Below, piece by piece: positions 40,675 through 54,583 of a DNA stretch of 64,000 nt. The position numbers and the translations under genes were made by a program. Below the pieces are notes generated by a model. It saw only the letters and a list, made by a program, of their open reading frames with translations, did not search any database and was not told the origin of the DNA. How positions within the stretch are numbered: the first letter of the stretch is position 1; every line of letters starts with the position of its first letter. Origin of the DNA: Fratercula arctica (taxonomy: Eukaryota > Chordata > Aves > Charadriiformes > Alcidae); NCBI GenBank assembly GCA_947846985.1, contig CANTUZ010000001.1, positions 186,506,455 to 186,570,454 on the forward strand. The letters are read 5' to 3'.

Positions 40675-43600
40675 GGTAGTAGAGGAAAATGAGAAATTAC
40701 AACTAAGTTAAATATACACATTTTTAATGTAGAAAATTCTCCAAATCATTTGGCTTATTCTTTGCCCATTTTCGTTTCTGATGACAGCTTACAGTGGTCC
40801 TACACCCTGTCCAGGCTGGTTCTCATTTTTCTCTGCTGCAGTTCCGGAATTTGCTGACAGTTAAGACCCCACTTGTTTGTGCTGTTAGGCAGGAATTGGA
40901 AAAGCAGTGTCAACTCTAGTTGATGTAACAGCTTCAGGCTGATACCATGCTCTTTGCTACACTGAAAGAACCATCAGAAAGTACAATATTATCTCTCTTT
41001 TCTCTTTTATATGAAAATTCTATACACCTTTTGGTAGTCCCAGAGGAGCTGGTGTTCCATGTTACAAAGCTGCTGCGGCTGGGCAATGATTCAGTGTCAG
41101 AATGGATGAGGGATTGTTCAAACCTGGCCCTGTGATTTATAACTGGACTTAACTTTATTTCGGTGGTAAGTGCTTTAGGTGTAACACAGTATTTGATCAT
41201 GGTCCCAGGTTAAAAGGATATCCAATCCTAAATCTTTGTTCTGAAGCACAGAAGACCTTCCTCTGCTTTCATTGAAACCATCAGTTTAGAGGTTGTAGAC
41301 AACACCCTACATAGACAGCACACAGGCTCTGTAATGGGTTGTTATTTTTCTTGTGGGGGCTATGGAAGGAAGAGCCTTGGGTTCTATACTTGTGCTGATT
41401 ATTCACTGAATAAGAATTTAACATTAGGATTTTGCATTTGGCATTATCCTTCATGTTCGCCACTGTATCAGGCATGCGTGATGTACTCAGTTATTTCCCA
41501 CATGTGCTGCCTTTCCATCACCTTTCTCTCAGTTTGAATGAGGTTAATACAGAATGGGGCATGATGGCAGTCAGAATGCATAGGAAGAGAGTCAATATAT
41601 TAAATTACTCAATTATTTCTTGTTCGTATATCAAAAACAGAACAGCAGGCAGGTAGGAAGAATGTTTCATTGATGTGAACTGTCATTTTGATTTACTCAG
41701 TCAACTGTTGTTTTGTTCCTTTTATGCTGCTGGTACAAAACACGGAGTTTTCTAAAAAGTGGAAAGCACTGGAATTGAAAGAAAATGAAGTGGTGACCAT
41801 TCAGTCTTATGTTGCTAAGAGCATAAGAATTTCATTGGCAAACTTTTATTGTACGGTGTATTGGCTGCACATGTTTTTAACATACTTCATAGGAGGTATA
41901 TATAGTGCAATAAGCTGTAAAATGTAGAGCTTCTGTGCATTGGTTATCTAGTGGTGAAAATGAAATGCTCATTGTTACAGGAAACAGAGTAAAAAAAGCC
42001 CCCCCAAAAATACCATTTTAGCCTCTATGTGTTATCTCTGATGAATATAAATTGTCCAGCCCAAAAGCTTATTTTTATGGGTTCATGTAAATTCAAAACA
42101 AACATGCAAACAGAGCGAAACAAAAACTTGATGAGCAGGGTTAGTGTGTTTACATGACTCAGTGGCATATTCAGATTATGTGGTGTGATTTGTTCTGCAG
42201 CTGCTTCAAATTAAGAACAGGTGTAGAAGGCAGATTATGCAAATACTCATATTAATGTAATTGTCAAATTGGTGTGTTTATCATGGTGCCTTTAAAGAGT
42301 AGACCATACTCTTATTTTACATGTAAATTAGCTTTATCCTTGAGAGCTACTATTGGATAATGAGCTTATAAATGAGAAATTTCTAGCATATGGTGAAACA
42401 TTTCTAAAATGTGACATTTTCTTGTGCACCCATTTATTTTATATATATTTTATAAACATATTATAATCTGCTTGGTCTTCTTTAGAAAAATATAGCTATG
42501 ATGCAGTTTTAAAATCTATCTCGTTGGACTAATGAACTCATATTTCTTTCATTTTTCTTTTTGAGCTCACGTAACCCATTAGTAGGACAACTTTTGATCT
42601 CTTTCTGCCATGTACTGTATATTTTCAAACCTTCATAGAATTTATGCCTCGTTTGCTTTAAATCTTGAAGAAGTACACATTGGAGGGAAAATGTGTTTGT
42701 TTAAAACTGATTTTTTACTTTCTAAGACATACTCTATTTAAACAATCATAAACTGGGTATCCGAGTTAAATATATGTTTTTAAACATTATTTACCTCATG
42801 TTGCTAGTATGCATAGATTCATTAATGATTAGCCAAGCTTTTTGATATTTTTAGATCAGAGAGATTTGGTATCAAAGGATGTCCAAAATTAAAAAATGAT
42901 GGGAACTTTTTATTTTCTTCTATTCTAAGAGTTATTTATTAATATGGACCTAGTTATCAAAAGTTGCCCAGTATGAAAAAAATCACAGAGCACTGTGATT
43001 CTGTGTTTTAGTGTCTTTTCTTACATCTTTTGCACATGACCTTGATAATTTAACATCTGTTAAAAGAAAATACTAGGTACTAGGTTTTTATACATGTATA
43101 TATGTATGCATATACAGGCCAATTGTAGATATGCTGTCAATGAGGTAGGTTGAATATTTGAAATTGAGCTTTATGCACTGTGTGGGATGCTTTGTGCTGG
43201 GAATCTGGGCCAAACAGTTGAGAAAATCCCTGCTCCTCAGGAAGCAGAAGCTGAGGGCACCGGCTGCCAAGAGCTGGCTACAGGGCAAACAAGATTAGAA
43301 CAAGGTCTTTCTGCTTTTTTGCTTCCTGTGACCATGGCACAGGTTGGCTGTACTATTTATTTTCAAGAACAAAAAGAAAATCCTTTTCTTTTGGCTATGT
43401 TCCAGGAAAAAACTACAAACTATAGTTACTGGGTTCAGTGTAGCACCCAACAACGTTCCATTTCTTTCTCTTCTCTATCCGCAAAACTTGACTGGTAACT
43501 CCATGAGAACAACCTAAAATGTGTGAGCAAGAACTTTAAAGAAGACAGCTATTCATTCATTCGAGTTATTCTTCTCTAAATCACCCTTCAAGAAGGAACA

Positions 43601-46600
43601 GAAAGGGAACAACTTTATTTTTAAGATGTAGCTTCATCCTTTAGCAAATTATTTAAGATTGTATTGATTTCCACGGTGCTTGTCTTTACTGGTAAGTGTT
43701 TGCTTTACAGCCTGTTAGCTGCCTATACAATCTTTCATTCACTTATTAGCACACTCTTAATGGAATGAAAACTCTATTTAAGAAAGGAAAGACTGTCAGG
43801 AACTTCATGATGTAAGCTGAAGATGGTAAAGCTTTTCTGTAGGGTTAACCTGACTCGATCACTTTACAGTACAACCATCAACCATATAAAACAGCAATCT
43901 CTTTTTCTAATCAATTTATTTGAATTATATGCATCATTTCAGTAGGATGTTATTGTGGGGTTAATTATCTTTGTGTTTAGAAAAGTTTTTACTTCCACTT
44001 GACTAGTTGTCATTGGAGATGTTTGCATGCAAAAATGTCAATCAAAGCTATACAATATAGGTACCTTCCAGTATCATTTAGAACTCACCGTAGTTATGCT
44101 TTCTATGTCAGAAATAAATTAGATGCAACATGGACATTGTTGCACAAAAAAGGTGCGTGTGTTGGAGAACTGTATGATTCCATCACCTTTACCAACGCCG
44201 CTTTAGAACAGCTAGGAATCTGGCCCAAGCTATCTTGGTGCTATTAAATTTCTCACAGACTTCTACGGGAAGTCTTTTGAGGTTAGGGAAAAAAAAGCCT
44301 GAAAAATGAGCACATAAGAGCAAATAAAAAGACAAAAAAATGCCTTCCAGTCCCGCTTATCACTGGTCCCTTTTTAACACTTTTTTTGCTGTGTAATTGA
44401 CATTTACTTGCAGTTATTTCTTTTTTTTTTGTAATTTTTTGGGACTAGTAATTACTGTTACATTATTTTGTTAAGTATATGGCTGTTCTGACCACAAGCT
44501 TTGGAAAATAATTAAGGAACTTGAACACATGATTTTTTAATAGGGCTTTTTGAGTTATTCATGGAATAAGAGAATATTTCTGCTCCAATGCCTTGGTCTT
44601 CTTCCACAAGACGTTCCAGAGCTGGATGGATTACAGCCATACGCATGCCTCTGCACTCCAGTTTTGTTGCCTAACCTCCTGGGAGTAAGCCTGAATAACC
44701 AACCTCACTTCTGCTATTATAGGAGGGGTTCATTTAGTCATTGAGACCGGACAGGCTGAACTCTTGCGTATTTTTGTCCTTGTTTCTCTCTGTAAGGCAG
44801 ATGTGAACTTGATGTTAAATATATTGATTTCAAATGTGAGGATTTTTTTAACTTTAAATAAATATTTTTAAAAAACGCAAACCGGACTACTTCATCAGTG
44901 TTTATTATCTTTACTATATGCACATTTAAGGCAGAAGTTGTTTGTTGTGTATCGGTACTTTCCTAGGCCATGCAGAAAATCATGTAAGTATATAGGACTG
45001 GATCTGAGCATCTCATTTATACCATAGTAGTCCCCTAAGCCAGGACAGTTGCTGTTTACATGCACAGACCATGATGTATGTTTTCTCTTGGATAGAAATT
45101 TTGGTCTGGGGAGTCAAGGAGGTTTCGCTTTTTGATATTGGCATTAGCTAGAAACAGGGCATGCATAAGTTGAGGTGCACATGAGGTGCATGCTGGTAGT
45201 TGCATCAGTTTCTCTATTAACACTCAGTGTTGCTCACACGTGCAGAATTAAATCAGTCGCTGAGCTGGAGTCAGGAAGAATCTGATGCCCAGCTTCGACT
45301 GGCGAGGGTGCTTTGGGATCTTGTGTTCTTCTCTGCAGTAGAAAATAATCCATCTACTCATGTAACCTATAAATGTATATTTATAGGTTTATGTATATTT
45401 AGTAGTATAAACTACTAAACGGATTTTCTGATATTGCTGAGAATAACCTAGCAAAAGAAACATTACTATCTCTTTTGATTACTCTTGCACTCTTCTTGTA
45501 GTGTATCATAGTTGTGGTCCTTGGTGAAAGTCTATCAGCTGTAATAGCGTCTTCAGAAACGTGAAACGGACGTATTAGGGACCCTTCTGCAGGTTAGTAT
45601 TCTTGCCTTGAATTAGGGAACTAGAGCCCACGACAGCATACATCTAACATTCCTAAAGGGGAATTAAATTTTGAATGCCTGAAAAATGAACTGTAGGCAT
45701 ATATAATTGATTAAAATTAAAACTAAAGATGTAGTGCAAATTAAGACAACTTACTATATACTTTTTATTGATCATTCATTATGCCTTATGGAAGTCTGCT
45801 GATTATAAGATGTGCAGCATGCATTCATATCTATAGATACATATGAACAGATTTTGTTTCTTTCTGGAATGACAACGTAGGTGTTATCACTGTCCTTAGT
45901 GTTTCTTTTCATTAGCAATTCAGAAAATAAGATTAATGATTTTGGTTATTTGGGAGATGCTATTTTCATTCAGTTCGAGACTTTTTGTGTGCCTATATTC
46001 AGTCAAGATCTCCACTTTGTGTCTTATTAAGGGATCACTATCTTGTAATCCGTTTATCTTCTTGTGATAGAGGTATTTGCATTGCTACTCTTTTCCAGTA
46101 AAGGACAAAAAAATTATTAAAAAAGCAATCTGTCTCTTCCACAGCTCGGGACACGGTCATCCTAGGCATTAGTCAGCAAAATAGCTTGGGTAGCAAAAGA
46201 CTGTTGTCCATCTTCTCTTCTGTGCTCAAGAGTAGGAGCACTAAATCAAGAAATTTGAAATTATTATTACAAATCAATGTGCTATGCAACTTTGTCTACA
46301 ATTCACTGGCTAAGCTGAACCACCGTTACCTTGTAAAGAATACGCTTGGAGCTACAGTACAAAATATTGCTATTTTGGATACTTCAAAGTTGTACGTAGA
46401 ATCACAGATTGGTTCTTTGAAATGTACTTTCTCTAAAGAAAGCATGTTTCTTTATTCCTTTTTTTATCCATTGAAAAGTCTAATTTTAGGGCCAGACTTT
46501 CAGTTGAGTTGAGTTGAGCACCCAGGACTCCACTGACGTCAGTGTAAGCTGCAGCTGCTCAACACCTCTACAAACGAGACTCTTTTAAGTGTTTAGGAAA

Positions 46601-46916
46601 ATTCTGAGCTTCAAACTAGTCTAAACAGAAGATATTTTTCTGCATTGACTTCATCAGATTTCATTCTTGTTTATCAGGCATTATTTATCTTTTCCTAGAT
46701 GAGCAGCTAAGAATTTTTTCCTTCTTTTTTTCATTTATGTTGTATACTGTGAATTAAGTAACAATTTTTAAAGAGGCTGCTGGATACTTTGCCAAATCAT
46801 TCTAAAATTGTGTGGCGTGTTTTGATTTTAACCAAAGTTACAGCTGCAGAGCTGTAAAGCAGTCAGTTTCCCTTATTATGACTAGTTCTACAACTTGTAC
46901 TGTTTTAAATTGCCTG

Positions 46917-47142
46917 CAATTAGCATATTTCAACCTTATTTTTAGGTTTAAATTGCAGTGTGAGAGTGTACTCTCCTCTTAGCTAATTAGTGCTATCAAG
47001 GAACAGTAGGTTACCTCATTAGTACCATGTGCATTTAATTAAAGAAGAGAAAATTGGAGTTAACCTCATAGTTAATATTTTCACAGAGTGCTACAATGCC
47101 AACACCTTCAATTGGAGTCACACCCCTGTGTATCTAATTATT
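46917..47142. promoter_or_regulatory. Cluster of homeodomain cores (possible enhancer)
   Basis: Four TAATTA/CAATTA-type cores in about 225 bp: GCAATTAGCATATTT (46917), AGCTAATTAG (46981), TTTAATTAAAG (47034) and CTAATTATT (47134). Long introns of FOXP2 are known to hold many conserved non-coding elements. Without alignments, conservation here is a guess. It overlaps the possible alternative exon. Confidence 0.3.
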
Positions 47143-47159
47143 CACTGGTGCCAAATAAG
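47087..47159 (+). other. Possible alternative FOXP2 exon (73 nt, or 71 nt from second AG)
   Basis: Hypothesis only. Seen: a pyrimidine-leaning acceptor ATATTTTCACAG ending at 47086, a second AG at 47087-47088, and a donor AAG|GTTAGC at 47159/47160. Use of the second AG gives exactly 71 nt; the first gives 73 nt. Spliced after exon 3, the 73-nt form hits TAA within the exon after 16 codons (47135-47137). The 71-nt form stays open and shifts the frame of the next exon. Known: zebra finch and human FOXP2 mRNAs with a 71-nt insertion that brings in a stop and moves the start downstream by 92 residues have been reported; I recall the length but not the sequence. The same stretch is rich in homeodomain cores, so it may simply be a conserved enhancer. 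Normal acceptor choice would favour the first AG, which weakens the match to 71. Confidence 0.3.
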
Positions 47160-47794
47160 GTTAGCAAGGATACCACCATGCTGTTGACAAAATAATTTAG
47201 ATGGAAATCTGTTTGCTGATTTCCAAGATGAAACCTGAGTTAGAGCAGATTATTTTTATTTGAATACATTGGAGTCACAAGGTATTTTTTATCATCTTAC
47301 CACCCTCTCTCTTATGTTCGCACCCAAACCTAGGAAAGGATAAGAACCCATGAGGCAGGACATCTCCAATAAGCAGTCTGATCCTCATCCTTACCTTGTG
47401 GGTATTGTACCAGTCTGGATGTAACCATTTTATTTTGGCTACCGGTATTGTAGAAACCAGTAGTTATATTGCATCAATGGAAAGAATTATACACAAATAG
47501 GACCAGATTACAGCTACCTTCCCTCTGTAAATGTGCTCAGAATTTCTTATGTCTCGCTTTGCCTTTGGAATTTTCTTTTCCACCATGCGTGCAGAAAGCA
47601 AGGAAATGCTACTCCATATACTTCTAGAGGGCATGATCTAATATGGAGAGAAGTGCCTTCAGCTCCTTTAGATTTCAGTGAAGTTGTTGTTGTTGAAGGA
47701 TGGTTATTGTTTCCAATCCAGGCACTGTAATTTGTGTCTATTAAACCACAGAACAGTATTTTTTTGATATATAGCATACAATGTATTCAAAAGC

Positions 47795-47811
47795 AAAAAA
47801 AAAAAAAAAAA
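47795..47811 (+). repeat. Poly(A), 17 A
   Basis: A17 followed by G and A7. Confidence 0.95.
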
Positions 47812-50484
47812 GAAAAAAAGAGTAAACATGCATTTGAAAAGAAATGAAGCAACTTTGTTTTTTAAATTAGGATCTGTAAAGGAGACTTCAGATTACAAAA
47901 GAGGAAAAAAATTTGTAGAAATAAAAGAAGAATGAGTTTTCAGTCCTCCATATAAGTTTGAGGAAACTGTGTGAAAACACGCAATCTGTGCAAGTCTGTG
48001 GCCTGACTTCAACCTCTTTCTATGTATGAAGTGTTGTGAAATAGAGACCAGTTTCATTTGTGCTTGAGAAAAACTGCAGCTCAAATTACAGCCCTTGGTG
48101 GCATCATTGTCATCGGTCTGAAAGGTCTTACCCACCATTATCAAGAGTAACCAGGTAATAAAGACAAGATCTGCATTGGTTTTGATTTAGTATTTCTGAG
48201 TCCCAGCAAATCTAGTGGCTGGACCTTATAAACATCCATGCAAATATGTAAAGCACAGATCAAACTACTAAGGATATAATTTTATGTACTCATTTCCAAA
48301 ACGTGGGTCTGTGTACAAAAACATCTTAAGCAGAACTTCTGGCTGAACAACTTTTCAGAGAATCCAAATGATTTATTGTAGCATCTTTGAGGGACTGCTA
48401 CCACTTACTTGGTAGAGTTAGGGCTTTTATGGGTTAATAAGTCACCCTGAAGTAAAAACCCAATACTTCTTTTAGCAAATTTTCTATATTTAATGCAATT
48501 TCATATAAATTAATTGTCTAATATTGAAATTAATTAAAAGTAGTTGCTACATTCTTTGTTATTGCCTAGCCTTGCAATCCTTTTTATCTTTTCAGTGCTC
48601 CCTAATGAACACAATAATAGGGACACACTTTTTTTTCTTTTATCTTTTTTTAATTCCTATCACTGCTGTTATTCAAATTTAGTTTTTGGTCATGCGGTAT
48701 TCCAGGGAATGCGTTATTTATTTTACTGGACCTAGTCTCTGTGGCACATTTTGAACTGACAGAATATAAAGTAAACAGCTTGTGCTTTTCCAGGGAAAAT
48801 GACCAATAAGCAGGGAGAAAACATTTATGATTCAGTCAATATTCTTCATTGGTGCCTTGATGAGAAAGAAGTATTACAAGATTAAAATAACATAAACTCT
48901 ATGTTTATATAAAATATACTGTATACTATGTGTCAGCTTGGGTGAGGAAAGTCCATAAGTTGTAAGTGTAAAATTATTATTTCTTCTGCGTGTTTTGTTC
49001 TGCCTCCCTGTGTTCCTACAAAGCTGTGGATGTCTCTCCGTCTCGAATTTTCTTTGCTGTATTGTTTCTTAAAAGGAAAAATGTTGGTTTTCTTTTTGAA
49101 AATCACTCTCCACTTCTAAAAAATTTAATTTACAATTGCATAAAGGAAATTACTGTAGTTTAGGCAGCCAAGCATTTCAGCAGATCCCTAGAAATGTACA
49201 AAGGAAAGAATGATTATCAGTCCTGAATTGTGGATTAAGAGGATCATACTACACAGTGTACTGTCTAAAAGTAGCAATTTAGTAGAAAATGTGGATGTTC
49301 ATGTGAAGAATGTCTCTGAGGTTAAAGACAGCATTTAAAATATGGAAGAGATTTTTTTTCTTAATATTTGGTAAAAGGTTTGCCTAGAGATGTTTGTGTT
49401 GAATATTTTTATTGAATCGCAGCTTCATTAGGAGTTTTGGAGACATCCTTTCTTAAGCACAGTTCTGGTTTTGTTAATGTTATTTGAAAGGGGAATTCCA
49501 TCACAGAAGGAAAATTCTCATTGTGCAGTGGAGAAAATGTATTAAAATTGTACACTAACTTCCTTCAATGTGTGTGTTACAAGACACAAATATGCAGTAG
49601 TTCAGGAAATGCCGTTGCATATATTTAGGGTGAAGGTCTTAAAAATCACAAAGTAATTGAGGTTTCTGAGGTTCTAGAATACTTTCTTCATACGCAGTCC
49701 CTTGTGCCCTTTCCCCCTTACAAAACAGCACTGCTTTTTGAGTCTCTTAGAGAGGAGAGTGGCTTCTTTGAAGTCTGTAACTGAAGTGAGTTGCAATATG
49801 ACATGAAGAGAGACACCTTTCAACAACTCGTAATACATCTGTTCTTGTCCTGTAAACTTAGGTAATACTTTGTAGAAGACCCTCAAGCAAACCTTTTGCT
49901 GGACAAAGTCAGCACAGATTTTCTATAATTCTGCCTTTTTAAACACAGGGAAGATCTAATCCGTTATTTCAAGTGGCACTTCTGTGTTAGCTCACGGTAT
50001 ATCCCAGTTATGAAAATGAAGATAGCATATCACACCGTGTGTAAGATTTTTTCAGAATTTTATTTTGTATCAGTACAGTATTTGAAAATAGTTGTCCTGA
50101 GCAGCCAGCTCCAGCACACGCTGCAACAATGAAAAATCCAATGAAGTGCTTTTCCAGAGGCATTCTCCTTCCCGCTGCAAATAAAATTGATTGTCATTTG
50201 ATGGCAAAGTGATTTCTTTTCTCTCAAAATGCACTTTATTGTCAGCAACATAATTTATATCAAGCAAGTGGGGAGTTTCATCAGTTTATAACATCTGAAG
50301 ATTATGTCTGCATCCAATAGGAAAAAATCTTTACTGGTCTTTCATATACAGCTACACCACTTTAATTACTAGAACCTTAGCTAAAAATATCTTTTGCTAA
50401 ATTATGGCTACGTTTGCTACTTATTTATTAATTTTTTTTCTTTCTTCCAAATTGTGATACATGGCTGAATATCTGGCCTGTTAG

Positions 50485-50528
50485 GTTTTTTTTTGGTTTG
50501 GTTTGGTTTTGTTTTGTTTTTCTTTTTA
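50485..50528 (+). repeat. T-rich (GGTTT/GTTTT)n tract
   Basis: T-runs with regular GG/G interruptions; in style the complement of the A-rich tracts elsewhere in the window. Confidence 0.9.
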
Positions 50529-50602
50529 ATCTCTGGGGAAAGTAATGAATGGATAGAAGTTGATTAAGGAGGAGCATTTGGTATGTTATTGATATAGGAG
50601 CT

Positions 50603-50640
50603 ATCTATAGACTACCTGGGAGATATCTGTAGACTACCTG
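50603..50640 (+). repeat. 22-bp period tandem duplication
   Basis: ATCTATAGACTACCTG at 50603-50618 recurs as ATCTGTAGACTACCTG at 50625-50640, with one mismatch. Confidence 0.9.
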
Positions 50641-52517
50641 CTGCCTATTCTCATATAAATTAAGCTTTTTTCTTCACCTAACAATATCAACTATAAACAG
50701 GAATACGTAGCCACAGTTGTTACCCTCTAAGGAACAATCTTTGATTTTGCAGCGTATAATAAGGCACTTAATTTTAAAGTTAAACTACAGAATAACATGT
50801 GTACATATACACATATGCACACACAAGCATCTTCTGTACCCTGTATAGCTATATCATGGGCAGTTTTAGCGGTATATTAGCAGTTCCTTAAGTTTTCAGC
50901 TCACACTTGAGCAGCACTAGGTGTTCCCCAGGTGGGGGACATCCCTGGAACTAGACAGGCCACCACCGCTGTGAGCAGGTAAAGGGGCTGGAGTGTCTGC
51001 TTACTCCCAGCTTCTCCTGGCTGTCGGTGGAGTGGCTGCTTGCTCTAATGGCTGACAAAATCCTCATGGGGTACAAACTTAGCAAGTGAGCCACACGCCT
51101 TAGCGTTATCAATCACATCATACAAATTAAAGCACAGATACTGTCCAATATATAGTGAAAAGAGCAAATGAAACTTGGCTGTTCTAAAGTTTTAAAATAT
51201 TCATAAGGAGTTCTGTATTTCTGAAAAAATGAAGAAGTAGTTTTTAATATAATGCCAGTTTTCATGAACATTACATTTCATCTGCTGTTAATTTTTATAG
51301 CTTTTCTGGATGAAATTCAACAGTTTGTTTTGCTTTGTTTCGATATAAGATAAATTAGTTGCTTATATGTAGTTTAACCTGACTAAACATAGTAATGTGT
51401 ACCCTTTGCTCGGTTAATACTCAGTTTTGTGTTTACTTAAAAGCATATTGTTGAGCAGGCTGATAGCTAATATGATACACATAGGAGAATGTGTTGAACC
51501 ACGTGCCTCTTCTGGACTTTGCTGGGAGTTTTATCGCAGTATCTCCATTTATTGTTTTGAAAGTGTTCCCTGTACAGTTAAGAAAGCCATTATATTTAGG
51601 TGATATTAGGCTGTAAACATAAGTTATTTTCTAAAAGCTGGTTTAAAATGCCAGCTATAACATTAAAGTGTTCTAATTACAAAGTAAGTGGTGATTGTTA
51701 CAACAAAATAAAGTCTGACAACATCCTTGAATGACCTAAATCTGTAATTTATTTTTGATAAATTCTGCTCCTTTGTACTAATCCAGGGTCTTACCATTTA
51801 AGTTCAGAACATAATGCTAAAGTTATAAGATTAAGTGAAAACAGTATTAATCAGAAAAAAAGTGTACTGACGAAACAATATAGAATTCCGTATTTTTCCT
51901 ATTTTACGAATCACATATTTTTCAACATCTTCAACAGCTATTTTAATTCCTGAAAATTCTATTGTTTTTTAAGTTTAGACAGAAAGCATAGAAGTAAGGG
52001 TTTAGTATTGATCCTTCTTTTCTGTCACTGGGCTTTTGCTCATTCTTAGAATGCTTTAGAGCCATTTGATTTTTTATTTAGAATTTACCCTGAAATTAGC
52101 TCTGCTTTTGAATACAGATGCATCTTACATTAACTTTTTCCTTTATGCTTAACACTCATCAACTTTACCAGGGACTTGATTGAGTCTTGAGTTATCAGTT
52201 GGTCTTTTTTGTTCGTTGGGACCCATTTCTGCCATTATTAGCTAGTTCTTAATATTTCTGAGAACAATATGATAGCCACAAATGAAAAACATAGTGCCAA
52301 AAATCTAACAAAATATGACAGAATTTCTGCTTTTCTTGTTCCCACATTTCATTTTAGCTGCATTAGGATAGCTTTGGTGTGTTGCTAGGAAATAGGAAGC
52401 AAAGAAAGTAGGTGATGTCGAGAGCAGTTGTATATATTTAAATGTCATCAGATGTCATTGGCAAAACAATAGATACACATTGCCCTAGACTCTCCAAAAT
52501 AGTGTAATTCAGTTCCC

Positions 52518-52551
52518 GATCGTAACAGTTTCTGGATCTTAACAGTTTCTG
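52518..52551 (+). repeat. 17-bp tandem duplication
   Basis: GATCGTAACAGTTTCTG is followed immediately by GATCTTAACAGTTTCTG; one mismatch. Confidence 0.92.
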
Positions 52552-53431
52552 TATTTCTCGACCACTAAGCAGAATGCTAATAATCTGTTTGATAGGTATT
52601 TAAATGCATGTTTACACAAAAGTGAGGGCTATTAGGTTGCATCAAATGCTTTGCCAGCTCCATAATCCAAACAGCATGCATCAGTAACTGTTTTGGGACA
52701 TTTAAATGGTATTTCTTGTAGACAGTGTTGGTAAAAGAGCTCTCTTCTGTAACTGCAAAAGGGAACTTGAACTTCAAGGATCACTGGCAACTTCTGTTGT
52801 CTGCTGAGAAACGCTTCATACTGAGCAATCGTCAAGAACAAAACTCTGTCTTCTTTCATGCATAATCTGTACATAAATTGTAACTGAAGGTGACTTTTCT
52901 TAGCAAGTGTCCAAGGACAGACTCTTAGATGCAGCAGGTTCTCTCACTTTTTATCAGTCACCTCTTGGGCTGAGCCGACAGTGCCACTAATAGCAACAGA
53001 TTTTGTCAACTGTACCTTTCTGTTGGAATTTCTTTCTTTTTGAAAAATTTAAATGAGTTCTGCCATGAAAAGGGATACGAAAAAATAAAAATGTTATATG
53101 AAAAAATAAAATTGATTTTATGGTAGAAGTTGAAAAATTTGACAAGAAGTTCATACTTGCAGCTGCTGCTTTCTTTCATGGACTTCTTTTGCTTAGCCAT
53201 TCACTTCTTCGTCCCCTTAGCCAGTTTGTGAGCTCAGTAGGTATGCTGTTCTCAGTAAGTGTAGGGAGTTCCTTTTCTCACAGTTCCGTACTACACTTTC
53301 CTGGTTTTCTTTCTATCCTTCTAATTGCTCCTTCGCCATTTTCTTCAGAGAATCTTTATTGTAGTTAATCTAAATGAGAAACCTAATAATCATCTTTGTG
53401 ACTGGTACTCCAGATACCATTTCCTCTATTC

Positions 53432-53465
53432 AAAAAAAAAAACAAAACAAAACAAAAAACCCCAA
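53432..53465 (+). repeat. A-rich (CAAAA)n tract ending in CCCC
   Basis: A11, then three CAAAA-type units, then A6 and CCCC. Low complexity with no element attached that I recognise. Confidence 0.9.
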
Positions 53466-54583
53466 GCAGATCAAACTCATCCCATCTTCCTGATGCCAAC
53501 CCATGGGTGCTTAGGCATCAACTTAAACACCAACAGGAATGATCTTTCCTCTCCCATCCCCTTTCTCCATCACTGTCAACTGTATCAGCATGTTGGTTGC
53601 CTTAAGTTTGGAGCATAAACAACATCTTGAATTGGATATCTTTCCTATTCCTCACATCCATACTAAGGTACAGCTTTTTAAGCTGTGCGCTGAGCTGAAA
53701 CTCTCACGCAGGTTCTCCACATTTCACTTACTACAACTGCCCTCTTTTCGGCACATGACAAATGTCATCTTGTCTCATTGCTGCCACTGTTCTGCACAGA
53801 TCATTTTCCTAACATCTCTCTCTACGTCTTTCCCCAGTTCCCCTTCAAAGCATCAAATACGGGCAGTTTGTTTTCAGTTTTATAATCCTTCATAGACGGA
53901 CTTCATGATACCCATTATTCCTCATAAAGTAGGGGGAAAAAAGAGCCATTAATTTCCTACTTTTAGATTTTCAGATAAGCCCTATTGTACTTTCTCCTGT
54001 GCTGTCTGTAATGATTGTGAGGTACCTCATTATCCTCCTCCAAGTCAGTCATTCAGACTTCTCCAGTTTATGTATGGAAAGCTTAGGCGCAGATATTGCC
54101 TGCTATCATGACAGGTATTTCCTATCAGTCTGTCACTGTCATCTCTTGTCTTACATAGGACAATCATTTCACTCTGTGTCTGTGCAGTGCCTACAGTGTG
54201 GTCCTGGTCAGCAATGCGGGAGCCTTCCCACAGTTGCAGTAATTCCCGTGCTACTGCTGCTGCTGCCGCTTTCGAGTCTTTCATCGCCTGTGTGATTTAC
54301 TATGTGCATTGAAGTGCTTCATTGGAAGAGGATAAAATACAGCCTTATAATTAATTTCTCTGCATTAGTGATTCAGCTGGAAGTTTTTGGTGGTCTGACC
54401 TTTCTGGGGGACAAATCATGCTCTTCTTCTGTGGCCTCAAAGTTTACTGAAATTGCAGAGCACACACATCTCTACTGCATTTATTAAGAAGACTCCAGTA
54501 TTTTCAATCTACAAGAAATATTTGTAAATGTCTCAAAAATAGATATGTTTTTAAAGTAAGACCAAGAGATACGATTCAAAAGG

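Larger units (their letters stand above)
38516..54583. other. Gene-free intron stretch apart from listed items
   Basis: It contains the CR1 relic at 39528, simple repeats, a perfect octamer ATGCAAAT at 42237-42244 and the homeodomain cluster/candidate exon near 47 kb. No other element recognised. Confidence 0.55.

Noticed and set aside
43187..43498. 103-codon open frame with a slightly coding-like composition
   Set aside because: No homologue recognised, no convincing acceptor or donor, and it crosses no known element.
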